Source: GCA-2697345 sp002697345
GTDB taxonomy: Bacteria > Pseudomonadota > Alphaproteobacteria > Rhodobacterales > Rhodobacteraceae
Direction: 5' to 3'
DNA: 64,000 nucleotides
Assembly: GCA_943787605.1 (NCBI GenBank)
Contig: CALSNB010000001.1
Span: forward strand, 1,426,001-1,490,000
A model generated the notes under the pieces. The model worked only from the letters and a program-made list of their open reading frames with translations. It searched no databases and was not told the origin of the DNA. Below are positions 18,596-26,785 of the stretch, piece after piece. The translations under genes were made by a program, and so were the position numbers. Position 1 is the first letter of the stretch; each line of letters opens with the position of its first letter.

Positions 18596-20200
18596 TTAAG
18601 AAAGAATAAATCCAGTATATCCCTCTTCTGCAATACTATTACAGATATCTCTATAGTTATTTAATCCACCAGTATAAGGCATAAAGACCTGAGGTTTTCC
18701 GGGAATATTTGCACCCAAGTACCATGAATGCTTCGTTTTAGGTAATAGTGTTTTATTAGCTGTTTGATTAACATGCTCAACCCAGTCTTTCATTGCGTGA
18801 GAGCTTGCCTCAATAGTTTTTAAATTATTTTTCTCTAGATGAGTGATGCACTCTGCCACCCACTCAACGTGTTGCTCAATTGCGCGTGGCATATTTGTTA
18901 AAACCGAAGGACTACCCGGACCAGTCAACATAAACATGTTAGGGAAACCTGCTACCTGCAATCCAAGATAGGTTTGAGGTCCGCCGCTCCAAATATCTCT
19001 GAGGTTTAATTTACTCCGACCCTTAATATCTATTTTTAAAAGTGAACCTGTCATTGCATCAAATCCAGTAGCAAAAACAATTATATCCAGCGGAAAACTA
19101 GCAGATTTAGTTCTAATACCGTTATCATAAATATCCTTTATTGGATCTGCCCGAATATCTATAAGTTCTACCGATTTTTTATTAAATGTTTCAAAATAAT
19201 TGGTATCTATTGGAGGTCTCTTAGTAGAAAAAGGATGATCTATATTTGAAAGGATATCCGCTTTTAAAGGATCTTTAACAGTCGACCTTATCTTATCCTT
19301 TATAAAATCTGACATTACATCATTAGATTTAATATTTGTAAGAATATCATCAAAGCATTCTCGGAAACCAAGACCCCCCGCCACCCAAGCTGCATTCAAG
19401 ATCTCTAATCGCTCTTTTTCTGGTGTATCAAAGCAATGTTCTGAGGGTGGCGGCCAAGCATGCCCTCCACGACTCAAAAGCATTTTCTCTAACCACTCAG
19501 AGGTTTTTGTCTTGAAATTTTTTACAAACTCATCAGTTAATTTCTGATTTCGGGCTGGGATACTATAGTTAGGTGTCCGCTGAAAAACTGTTACTTTTTC
19601 CGCTGACTCCGCTATAACTGGGATAGCCTGAATTCCAGAGGAACCTGTTCCAATAACCCCAACTTTTTTATTTTTAAACCTTACTTCTTCATGTGGCCAT
19701 TCCCCAGTATGGTAAATATCTCCGTTAAAATTAACTATTCCTGGTATGTTGGGCTTATTGGCAGAGGACAAACAACCAACCGCATTTATGACATATCGAG
19801 TTTTATAAGTCTTACCACTATCAGAGCGTACCAGCCAAATATTTTCATCTTCTAGAAAATCCATATTTGTTATTTTATTATTAAAGCTAATATCGCTCCT
19901 GAGTTTAAAATGATCAGTGGCGAAATTTAAATATTTTAAAATTTCAACTTGGCCAGGATAGCGCTCACTCCATTCCCATTTTTGTAATAATTCATCTGAA
20001 AAATAGTAACAGTAGGTATGACTTTCAGAATCGCATCTAGCACCTGGGTATCTATTCCAATACCATGTGCCTCCCACATCTTCTGCAGCCTCAAAAATAT
20101 GAGCCGATATTCCTAACTCATCTCGAAGTTTATAGAGCTGGTATAGACCAGAAAATCCAGCACCTATGATTATTGCATCAAAATCAACTTCCTGTTTCAC
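18596..20200 (-). CDS. Flavin-containing monooxygenase, type I Baeyer-Villiger
   Basis: This FAD- and NADPH-dependent monooxygenase inserts oxygen next to a ketone or oxidises a heteroatom. The FAD Rossmann motif GAGFSG is at residues 13-18, GGTWYWNRYPGARCD at 43-57 matches the cyclohexanone monooxygenase group, the type I fingerprint FxGxxxHTxxW is at 158-168, and the NADPH motif GTGSSG is at 184-189. At 534 residues it has family length. It is the first gene of a six-gene reverse run ending with the MFS gene, so its product probably feeds the SDR, Kbl and dehydratase steps. The palindrome at 20362-20405 is upstream. Confidence 0.92.
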   Translation of the reverse strand: MKQEVDFDAIIIGAGFSGLYQLYKLRDELGISAHIFEAAEDVGGTWYWNRYPGARCDSESHTYCYYFSDELLQKWEWSERYPGQVEILKYLNFATDHFKLRSDISFNNKITNMDFLEDENIWLVRSDSGKTYKTRYVINAVGCLSSANKPNIPGIVNFNGDIYHTGEWPHEEVRFKNKKVGVIGTGSSGIQAIPVIAESAEKVTVFQRTPNYSIPARNQKLTDEFVKNFKTKTSEWLEKMLLSRGGHAWPPPSEHCFDTPEKERLEILNAAWVAGGLGFRECFDDILTNIKSNDVMSDFIKDKIRSTVKDPLKADILSNIDHPFSTKRPPIDTNYFETFNKKSVELIDIRADPIKDIYDNGIRTKSASFPLDIIVFATGFDAMTGSLLKIDIKGRSKLNLRDIWSGGPQTYLGLQVAGFPNMFMLTGPGSPSVLTNMPRAIEQHVEWVAECITHLEKNNLKTIEASSHAMKDWVEHVNQTANKTLLPKTKHSWYLGANIPGKPQVFMPYTGGLNNYRDICNSIAEEGYTGFILS

Positions 20201-20361
20201 TTTAAGATGTCTCTCATTTGTTATAGAGTGCTGACACCCTATAAAGAATAAACTGAATCAGCAACAAGCTATAAATAAGAATGGTAAATAACTAACTACT
20301 CCTATAAATTTTGCCTAGGTGCTTAATAGGCACACACCGAAATTTAATATTGGGGCATCAG

Positions 20362-20405
20362 TTAAGTGTTTAAGGTAAATAAGTTTATTTACCTTAAACA
20401 CTTAA
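20362..20405. repeat. Perfect 44-bp palindrome, candidate operator between divergent genes
   Basis: Left arm 20362-20382 (begins TTAAGTGTTTAAGGTAAAT) and right arm 20385-20405 are exact reverse complements over 21 bases, separated only by GT. The element lies 162 bp upstream of the monooxygenase start (reverse) and 19 bp upstream of the dehydrogenase ATG (forward). It is not followed by a T run, and it sits between divergent starts, so a terminator is unlikely. A dimer or tetramer binding site is the simplest reading; a stable 5' hairpin in the forward mRNA is another. Confidence 0.8.
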
Positions 20406-20424
20406 AGAAAAGGAAAATTAGAAG

Positions 20425-21339
20425 ATGTTACACGGTAACTTAAATCCTGATGTGCTCAGTAATAAACCTATAGGTTTTATTGGGCTTGGCGCAATGGGAG
20501 GGGGAATGGTAAAAAATTTTCTTAAGGAAAATTTACCTGTTTTTGCGTATGATATCTCAACAAATGTTAGGGAAGAGTACACCCAACTTGGAGCGATTTT
20601 TGAGGATAGCCCAGCAATCATCGCAAGTAAGGTGAATAAGTTGTTTTTATGTCTTCCCTTTGGTCAGGAAGTTGAGTCTGTACTCCTTGGTTCAGATGGG
20701 GTTAGGACAAGTAACAATTCAGGTTTAATGGTACTAGATACATCGACACTCTACTCGCAGGACTCAATTAAATTTCAACTAGAGTTAAAAAAATATGGAA
20801 TTTCTTACAATGATTGCCCCGTTTCTGGCCTTCCACATAAAGCAAATGATGGAACATTGACCACAATGTTTGGAGGTTCAAAGGAAGAGTTTCAATTATT
20901 TAACCCATACCTTAAAATTATAGGAGATTTTATTTTGCATTGTGGACCAGTTGGTTCAGGCCAAATGATGAAAGCTTTTAACAATGTATTATATAATATA
21001 AACATTGCTGGTCTTTCAGAAATTTTTTCAATTGCTGTAAAATCCGGACTTGACCAAAATGCCATACAACAACTTTTAGTTTCTGGTTCATGTAAAAGTT
21101 TTGCTTCTGAGTATTTTGTACCAAAAATGGTAAATAGAGTCTTTACTGGGGACTACAAAATGGTGGCTGCCTTAAAGGACATTGAAAATGTTAAAAACAC
21201 GACTGAAAAGCTTAATATTGATACACCAATGTTTAGTTCTATGGTCAAAACATATATGGAAGCTATTGAAATGGGTTTTGGAAAAGAATCAAAAAGTGCT
21301 ATGCTTAAGGTCTATGAAGAAAAACTTGAACACAGTTAG
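20425..21339 (+). CDS. 3-hydroxyisobutyrate dehydrogenase family oxidoreductase
   Basis: This is an NAD(P)-dependent beta-hydroxyacid dehydrogenase of 304 residues. GFIGLGAMGGGMVKNFL is the cofactor loop, DCPVSGLPHKANDGTLTTM carries the substrate-binding signature, and GPVGSGQMMKAFNN contains the catalytic lysine (about residue 182). The family includes 3-hydroxyisobutyrate, tartronate semialdehyde and glycerate dehydrogenases; the substrate cannot be assigned. AAGGA sits before the ATG. The next gene starts 36 bp downstream on the same strand. Confidence 0.87.
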   Translation: MLHGNLNPDVLSNKPIGFIGLGAMGGGMVKNFLKENLPVFAYDISTNVREEYTQLGAIFEDSPAIIASKVNKLFLCLPFGQEVESVLLGSDGVRTSNNSGLMVLDTSTLYSQDSIKFQLELKKYGISYNDCPVSGLPHKANDGTLTTMFGGSKEEFQLFNPYLKIIGDFILHCGPVGSGQMMKAFNNVLYNINIAGLSEIFSIAVKSGLDQNAIQQLLVSGSCKSFASEYFVPKMVNRVFTGDYKMVAALKDIENVKNTTEKLNIDTPMFSSMVKTYMEAIEMGFGKESKSAMLKVYEEKLEHS

Positions 21340-21375
21340 AAGAATTAAAATATAAACCTCAAGATAGGATATTAA

Positions 21376-22257
21376 ATGGATCAAATAAACATTCAATTTA
21401 CACTATTCTCTGCTTTTTATTCCCCGTTAATATCAACGATGACGGGGGGGTTTTTAAAGGACGAGGGCCTCGAGTATAATTGGTCCATTGCTCAGGCTGG
21501 TGTCTCAGCTTTAGGGCAACTAGAAAATGGTTCTGCTCACGTCGTACAGTCAGCACTTAGTCAAGGTTTTAAAACTTTAGAAGAAGGGAAAGAACCCTTT
21601 TGCGTACATTTTGCCCAAGTAAATGAGATGGATGGGTTTTTTCTTACTGGTCGAGAACCATGCTCTGATTTTAATTGGGACAACCTTAAAGGTGCTGACG
21701 TTTTAGTTCATCACGGTGAACAGCCAATGGCGATGTTTAAATATGCATGCCATAAAGAAAATATTGATATTAGTGCTATAAATATTATTAACGCAGGTAA
21801 TGCCTCTGAAATGGATATAGCTTTTCGTAATGGCCAGGGCATGTATATTCATCAACAAGGACCAGCCCCACAACAACTTCAATTTGAGGGTGTTGGGTAT
21901 ATTGTAGCTCAGTTAGGCGGTATTATTGGGCCCTGTGGTTTTTCCAGTCTAGCTGCAACTTCAGATTGGTTAGAAACGGATATGGCCACCGCTTTTTTAA
22001 GGGCATACAAAAAAACTCGCTTATACCTTATTGAAACTCCAGCGTCTGAAATTGCAGCTGCCGAAGCAGAATTGTTTCCATCTGTAGATTTAGAAGTATT
22101 GTCTAATTGTATTGAAACATATCAAAAACTTGGTTGCTGGACTCCTCACATAAATATAACTCACTCTGCCTTTGAATCCACCCTAGACATATTTGAATAT
22201 AATAACTTAATCAAAACTCGCCATTCTTATGATTCAGTGTGTAGAAGTATATTGTAA
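21376..22257 (+). CDS. NMT1/THI5-like (SsuA-fold) protein without signal peptide
   Basis: The 293-residue protein resembles periplasmic binding proteins of the NMT1/THI5 group: an N-terminal FTLFSAFYSPLISTMTGGFL, GSAHVVQSALSQGF, and LRAYKKTRLYLIETP late. It starts MDQINIQFTL, with no hydrophobic signal or lipobox, and AGGA eight bases upstream supports this start. No ABC permease or ATPase is adjacent. It may be a cytosolic enzyme, like the THI5 pyrimidine synthases, or a solute-sensing protein. The cysteine-rich iron motif known from fungal THI5 is not evident. Confidence 0.7.
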   Translation: MDQINIQFTLFSAFYSPLISTMTGGFLKDEGLEYNWSIAQAGVSALGQLENGSAHVVQSALSQGFKTLEEGKEPFCVHFAQVNEMDGFFLTGREPCSDFNWDNLKGADVLVHHGEQPMAMFKYACHKENIDISAINIINAGNASEMDIAFRNGQGMYIHQQGPAPQQLQFEGVGYIVAQLGGIIGPCGFSSLAATSDWLETDMATAFLRAYKKTRLYLIETPASEIAAAEAELFPSVDLEVLSNCIETYQKLGCWTPHINITHSAFESTLDIFEYNNLIKTRHSYDSVCRSIL

Positions 22258-22292
22258 AATAAAGGATTTGTTCTGCAAAGGTTCAGAAAGTT

Positions 22293-23777
22293 TTAATATC
22301 TAATAGAAATTAATGCTTCTTGTTCATCAAAACTTTTAGCTGTTCCTAAAATATACCTATCAGGTCTAATTAAAACTGCCTCAACACTTAAATCATCAAG
22401 AAATTGATTTAATCCTGGTTCAGCTATTGTATCAATACATAAAAATGGTAACTCACTAATATTAGCTAACAACCCCTTAATAGGGCTGCGGGAAATAAAT
22501 ACAGACTTATATCCAGATAGATCATCCATTAGTTGATTTTTTGACAGTCTGGGTTGACTTGCAATTAACCCACGATGTTTCTTAAGGTTACTTCCAAGAA
22601 AAGAACCAAGTCCTATGCCTAACTCTGGGTATAAAGATTTCATAGTAGTCCCATTTTTAGTGTTCTTCTTAGAACTCTCAAAAGCATTTGTAGGATCAGT
22701 AGCGTTAATCAAACCACCTAGTTTTATAGCCGTATCAATATATTTCTGGACGTGAGGCACTCGCTCACTCTCATAAGTATCCAAAAGCCCTGCTTCCGCT
22801 TGATTTTTTATTTCAGCTACTAGCTTCCAGGCAAGATTAGCAACATCCCGTATACCTGCACACATCCCCTGTCCCATAAAAGGAGGCATTAAGTGAGCCG
22901 CATCCCCAGCAATAAAAAGACGCCCTTTCATCCACTTTTTTGAAACCATAGATCGAAATGTATAAACAGCTGTACGCTCAAGCTCAGCAACTTTTGGGTT
23001 TATCCATTTTTTTAAAATCGACCACACCTTAGAAGGTTTAGTAAACTCTAGCTCACTCTCTTCATCAAGCAACCTTATTTCCCAACGTCTGCGGTTTTTT
23101 GGCTGACCACAGTATGTAATCGGTCGTGTGTTACTACAATGCTGAATCGTTCGATCACCTAATTCTGGAAGCTCCTCCTTTAAAAGTACGTCTGCTACAA
23201 GCCACCGCTCCTGAAAACCACAATCGTATTTTTCTTCCCCTATTACCCTACGAATTATGGAGTTTGCCCCGTCACAACCAACTACATATTTTGATCTAAC
23301 AGAGGTTGATAGTCCAGAACTCCTATCATTAAAAAAAACCTCTGTATAAATTTTATTAGATGTTACAGACAAAACTTCCGTACCAAATTTCATATCAACA
23401 GTATCTATAGTATGAAGTTTTTCACGTAAAAGTGTTTCTAAGTCAGGTTGATGAAACCTATAACTAGGATACCAACCATGTCGTCCAATTTCTTTTGGTC
23501 GAGGCCAGTCTAAAAGAATATTATTTTCTTCATCTACAAACCTCATCCCTGAGTTTATTTGGACCATTTCTTTGAGTTTTTCGCTAATACCTATTGTCTG
23601 AAATACTCGCATGATTTCATCGTCAAAGTGTACGGCTCGCGGTAATGGATAAATTTCCTCTTCTCTCTCTAATATAAGTACTCGCACCCCACCCAAAGCT
23701 AGTAAGTTAGCTAATGTTGCGCCAGTAGGTCCACAACCCACAACGACCACATCGGTATCAAAATCAGTATTTTTCAT
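22293..23777 (-). CDS. FAD-dependent aromatic hydroxylase, MhpA-like
   Basis: This class A flavoprotein monooxygenase of 494 residues resembles 3-(3-hydroxyphenyl)propionate hydroxylase. VVGCGPTGATLANLLALGG is the dinucleotide fold, LPRAVHFDDEIMRVFQTIG the family-specific segment after it, and RLFIAGDAAHLMPPFMGQGM the GD motif binding FAD and NADPH. A C-terminal thioredoxin-like region is present but short (MhpA is about 550 residues). It would hydroxylate a phenolic ring to a catechol, which suits the extradiol dioxygenase gene 38 bp upstream on the same strand. Confidence 0.88.
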   Translation of the reverse strand: MKNTDFDTDVVVVGCGPTGATLANLLALGGVRVLILEREEEIYPLPRAVHFDDEIMRVFQTIGISEKLKEMVQINSGMRFVDEENNILLDWPRPKEIGRHGWYPSYRFHQPDLETLLREKLHTIDTVDMKFGTEVLSVTSNKIYTEVFFNDRSSGLSTSVRSKYVVGCDGANSIIRRVIGEEKYDCGFQERWLVADVLLKEELPELGDRTIQHCSNTRPITYCGQPKNRRRWEIRLLDEESELEFTKPSKVWSILKKWINPKVAELERTAVYTFRSMVSKKWMKGRLFIAGDAAHLMPPFMGQGMCAGIRDVANLAWKLVAEIKNQAEAGLLDTYESERVPHVQKYIDTAIKLGGLINATDPTNAFESSKKNTKNGTTMKSLYPELGIGLGSFLGSNLKKHRGLIASQPRLSKNQLMDDLSGYKSVFISRSPIKGLLANISELPFLCIDTIAEPGLNQFLDDLSVEAVLIRPDRYILGTAKSFDEQEALISIRY

Positions 23778-23815
23778 ATTGCATTCAGACTTCTAACTAA
23801 AAGAGCTACTCATTT

Positions 23816-24781
23816 TTACTTAAGTTCCCCATAAAGCCAAGGGCAATCTATTACCAAAGGGGCTTGCTTTCCATCAGAAGCAGCCTTCAATCTCATATCT
23901 CGAAGTTTTGTTCGTTCTTCAACGGTTAAGTTTAATCTTTCATGACCCCAAAAACTAGGACCAACACTTGTTTCCTCAGGCACCCATGTGACTGGGTCAA
24001 TAACTCTTCCTCCCCAACCACTTTCTACAAAAAATCCAGACGGCGTATTTGCATAAAAACTAGTCATATAATCATTTGTGTGCCTACCCAATGTATACGC
24101 TATCCTATCTTCCTGTAATTGTGCCAAATCATAACCCTGCCCAACATCATCCAGATTTGTGTATTCTACCATGAAATGGTGGAAGCCCATATTTCCAGAA
24201 CCAACCATAGCAAAACTATGATGCCTTCCATTCACATGAAAGAAATATAAAGGGTAGGGGGTTAGCCCATAATCACTTAATTTAAAATCTAAAATATCTT
24301 GATAAAATGGCAAAAGTTTCTCAATTTGTTTTACATGTAAAACAGCGTGGCCCATTCCCTGTGGTCCAGTCTTAAATCCTGAAATGGGTCTTCCTGGAAG
24401 AAAAGGACTATCACTCTTCATTGGATTAAAAAATAACTCGACTCTATTGCCATCAGGATCATAAAAAAAAATCAAATTTTCTACAAAACGCCTTGCGGCT
24501 AAATTTCGGTCTCCAAATTTTACTGGATATCCTGCCTGTTCTAGTCGAGCCCCATATTTATTAAGATCACCAGCTAAATCAACTTCCCACCCGATGAATG
24601 CTAAGGTCTCACCAGGTTCATCCGAGATAATTAGCCTTTGTTTTAGATCATCCATTCGAAAAGCCATGCTTTTTCCTGCTTGGTCTATTTTTTGCATACC
24701 AAGCAATTTTCCTGCAAATTCACTCCAGTCATCTTCTTTGTCAGATCTAATTCCTATGTATCCAAGCGCATTGATAGCCAT
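23816..24781 (-). CDS. Extradiol ring-cleavage dioxygenase, VOC superfamily (BphC-like)
   Basis: This two-domain type I extradiol dioxygenase opens a catechol next to its hydroxyls using Fe(II). The N-terminal domain starts INALGYIGIRSDKEDDWSEF; the catalytic C-terminal domain shows the His-His-Glu triad in MGHAVLHV, MGFHHFMVEY and GFFVESGWGG. At 321 residues it is slightly longer than BphC. GGAGGTGA lies just upstream of the ATG, a strong site. With the MhpA-like hydroxylase it forms a two-step hydroxylation and cleavage unit. No ring-product hydrolase, hydratase or MhpE-type aldolase is seen in the window. Confidence 0.87.
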   Translation of the reverse strand: MAINALGYIGIRSDKEDDWSEFAGKLLGMQKIDQAGKSMAFRMDDLKQRLIISDEPGETLAFIGWEVDLAGDLNKYGARLEQAGYPVKFGDRNLAARRFVENLIFFYDPDGNRVELFFNPMKSDSPFLPGRPISGFKTGPQGMGHAVLHVKQIEKLLPFYQDILDFKLSDYGLTPYPLYFFHVNGRHHSFAMVGSGNMGFHHFMVEYTNLDDVGQGYDLAQLQEDRIAYTLGRHTNDYMTSFYANTPSGFFVESGWGGRVIDPVTWVPEETSVGPSFWGHERLNLTVEERTKLRDMRLKAASDGKQAPLVIDCPWLYGELK

Positions 24782-25184
24782 TAGCTATCACCTCCAAAAT
24801 AATTTTTTTAATTCTGATCTATTTTTAAATAGAACATACACGACAATACTAAAAAACATAGCTTAAAAAAGATTAACTATTATTCAAATAGTTAGATATT
24901 ATTTAACTTATTACCTAATATATTTTTTATTTTAACTGATATGTAAGGTAACTTCTAACGTTTAGATGTTAACTAATCCGATATATTTTTTAAGTTAAAC
25001 TACTAGACTCTCTTAATATTAACTTTCTTCATCTCACTTGTGCACTATAAACATTGACATTTCACTCAAGAATCACGCACGGTAGGGCGTTATGGGATGT
25101 TAAAAAAGCTTTAAAAAATACTTACATAATAATCAAATTTGAACTAAACTAAAATTATAATAATAAACATTAGTGGAGGATAGA
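24782..25184. other. Divergent intergenic region between extradiol dioxygenase and TRAP operons
   Basis: This 403-bp AT-rich stretch must hold promoters for both directions. A short dyad AACTATT-N5-AATAGTT lies at 24875-24893. GTGGAGGA at 25173-25180 is the ribosome binding site of the TRAP binding protein and overlaps an alternative upstream GTG, which is therefore not the start. I see no gene, tRNA or terminator. Confidence 0.55.
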
Positions 25185-26204
25185 ATGAAAAAATTAACAA
25201 TAGGATTGGGTGCAGTACTTTCAACTGCTCTATTAGGCACAATGTCTTTAGCTGCAGATAAAGTATTAACAGTAGCATCATGGGCAGCACCGTTTCATAC
25301 AATGAATGAAAATGTATTTCCATGGATGAGTAGTCAACTTAAAAGCTGTACGAGTGGAAGTCTAAGCTTGAAAGTAGAGTACGGTATGGCGCCCCCTCCT
25401 GCTATGTACGACACTGTTCGAGACGGCGTTGCGGATATGTCTTGGATTGTATATGGTTATACCCCAGGAAAGTTCGTAACTACTATGACTGCTGAGCTTC
25501 CAGGAATCCCGGGAAATGCTAGACAAAAATCTGTAGCTTTTCAAAAAACTCATGAAAAATATTTTGCATCAGTTGGTGAGGCTAAAGGCGTACAAATATT
25601 AGCAAACTACACTCATGGTCCAGGTATGGTTAATACTGTAAAAAAAGTTACTTCTTATAAGGAGCTTAAAGGTGTTAAAATGCGTATTGGCGGCGGTGTT
25701 GCTAATGCAATTGGTAAGGCATTAGGTGTTGCAGGTATTGGTGCACCAGCGCCAAAGGTCTATGAATTAATTTCAGGCGGTGTTGCTGATGGTGTCTTCT
25801 TTCCATTTGAAACTATGCATGCATTTAAAATTGCAGAACTTGCTAAATACTCACTTGATAACCCGGATGGAATGTATACGACGGCATTTGGCATAGTTAT
25901 GAATAATGACGCATATGAAGGTCTTGATGCAACTCAGCGAGGATGTATTGATTCTATGAGAGGCGTATCATTGTCACGCACTATAGGTTGGTTTTGGGAC
26001 GATGCAGATAAAGCCGGTGCTTCTGCCGCTGCTGGTTACGGACATGAACTTACTGTAGCAAGCGATGAAGAAAGAGCTTACTTTACTGAGGCAACCTCTA
26101 GTGTTTCAACTGATATAGTTGCTAAAGTTTCCGCAACAGGAGTTGATGGGGCAGCCGCCTTAGCTTACTTCAAAGAGCAAGTTGCCATAGAGGCCGGAAA
26201 GTAA
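25185..26204 (+). CDS. dctP: TRAP transporter solute-binding protein, DctP family
   Basis: This is a periplasmic binding protein for organic acids. A signal peptide (KKLTIGLGAVLSTALLGTMSLAA) ends around residue 24. The body has the DctP pattern: LTVASWAAPFHTMN, LKGVKMRIGGGVANAIGKAL with the conserved arginine that binds carboxylate, GVADGVFFPFETM and a tryptophan-rich MRGVSLSRTIGWFW. The ATG at 25185 is preceded by GGAGGA at proper distance, so I prefer it to the GTG four codons earlier. dctQ and dctM follow at once. The ligand is unknown. Confidence 0.92.
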   Translation: MKKLTIGLGAVLSTALLGTMSLAADKVLTVASWAAPFHTMNENVFPWMSSQLKSCTSGSLSLKVEYGMAPPPAMYDTVRDGVADMSWIVYGYTPGKFVTTMTAELPGIPGNARQKSVAFQKTHEKYFASVGEAKGVQILANYTHGPGMVNTVKKVTSYKELKGVKMRIGGGVANAIGKALGVAGIGAPAPKVYELISGGVADGVFFPFETMHAFKIAELAKYSLDNPDGMYTTAFGIVMNNDAYEGLDATQRGCIDSMRGVSLSRTIGWFWDDADKAGASAAAGYGHELTVASDEERAYFTEATSSVSTDIVAKVSATGVDGAAALAYFKEQVAIEAGK

Positions 26205-26225
26205 GAGTCTTTTTTGGATTAGATA

Positions 26226-26783
26226 ATGACTTTATTTCTTAACATAATAGAACGGCTAGCTCTCGGAGTTAGCCGTTTTATCTCTAGCATGGCTGCTATA
26301 GTATTATTTTGGATTGTAGCAATTACATGTATTAATGTTATTGGAAGATACTTTTTTAATGCCCCCCTGTATGCCGGTGAAGAGTTAGTCAAAGTAAGCA
26401 TGGCAGGTGTAATTTTTTTATCACTGCCTGCATTATTTTTTAGAAATGAGCATATTGTAGTGGATTTATTTCCAGTGTTTCAAAGGGGTTATTTAGGTTG
26501 GATACTAAGCCTAGTGTTTCTAGGAATAGCCGCTTACTGCCTATGGATCATTGCTGATAAAACGATGTTTTATGCTAATAGATCTTGGGAAGATAAGGAT
26601 ACTTACGAATATATTTTAGTACCATCGTTTTTGTCATCAGAAGAAAATCAGTTCGTACCCAAATATATTGTAGATTATTTTATAGCAATCTCTGTATTTT
26701 TTACCTCACTACTAGTCTGTTTGCGTCTAATAATCGTAGCCTCAAAGCCAGGGTCTAGCGCAGAAATTAACGAAGAGGCGTAA
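26226..26783 (+). CDS. dctQ: TRAP transporter small permease, DctQ
   Basis: The 185-residue membrane protein has four hydrophobic segments. The family features are FWIVAITCINVIGRYFFNAPLYAGEEL around the first helix and its loop, and FFRNEHIVVDLF after the second. A longer loop than usual (about residues 118-145) precedes the last helix. It lies 21 bp after dctP, and dctM starts two bases after its stop. Confidence 0.9.
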   Translation: MTLFLNIIERLALGVSRFISSMAAIVLFWIVAITCINVIGRYFFNAPLYAGEELVKVSMAGVIFLSLPALFFRNEHIVVDLFPVFQRGYLGWILSLVFLGIAAYCLWIIADKTMFYANRSWEDKDTYEYILVPSFLSSEENQFVPKYIVDYFIAISVFFTSLLVCLRLIIVASKPGSSAEINEEA

Positions 26784-26785
26784 TA

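Noticed and set aside
25173..25184. GTG at 25173 as the TRAP binding-protein start
   Set aside because: The GGAGGA needed as ribosome binding site overlaps it; the ATG at 25185 has correct spacing and begins a normal signal peptide.
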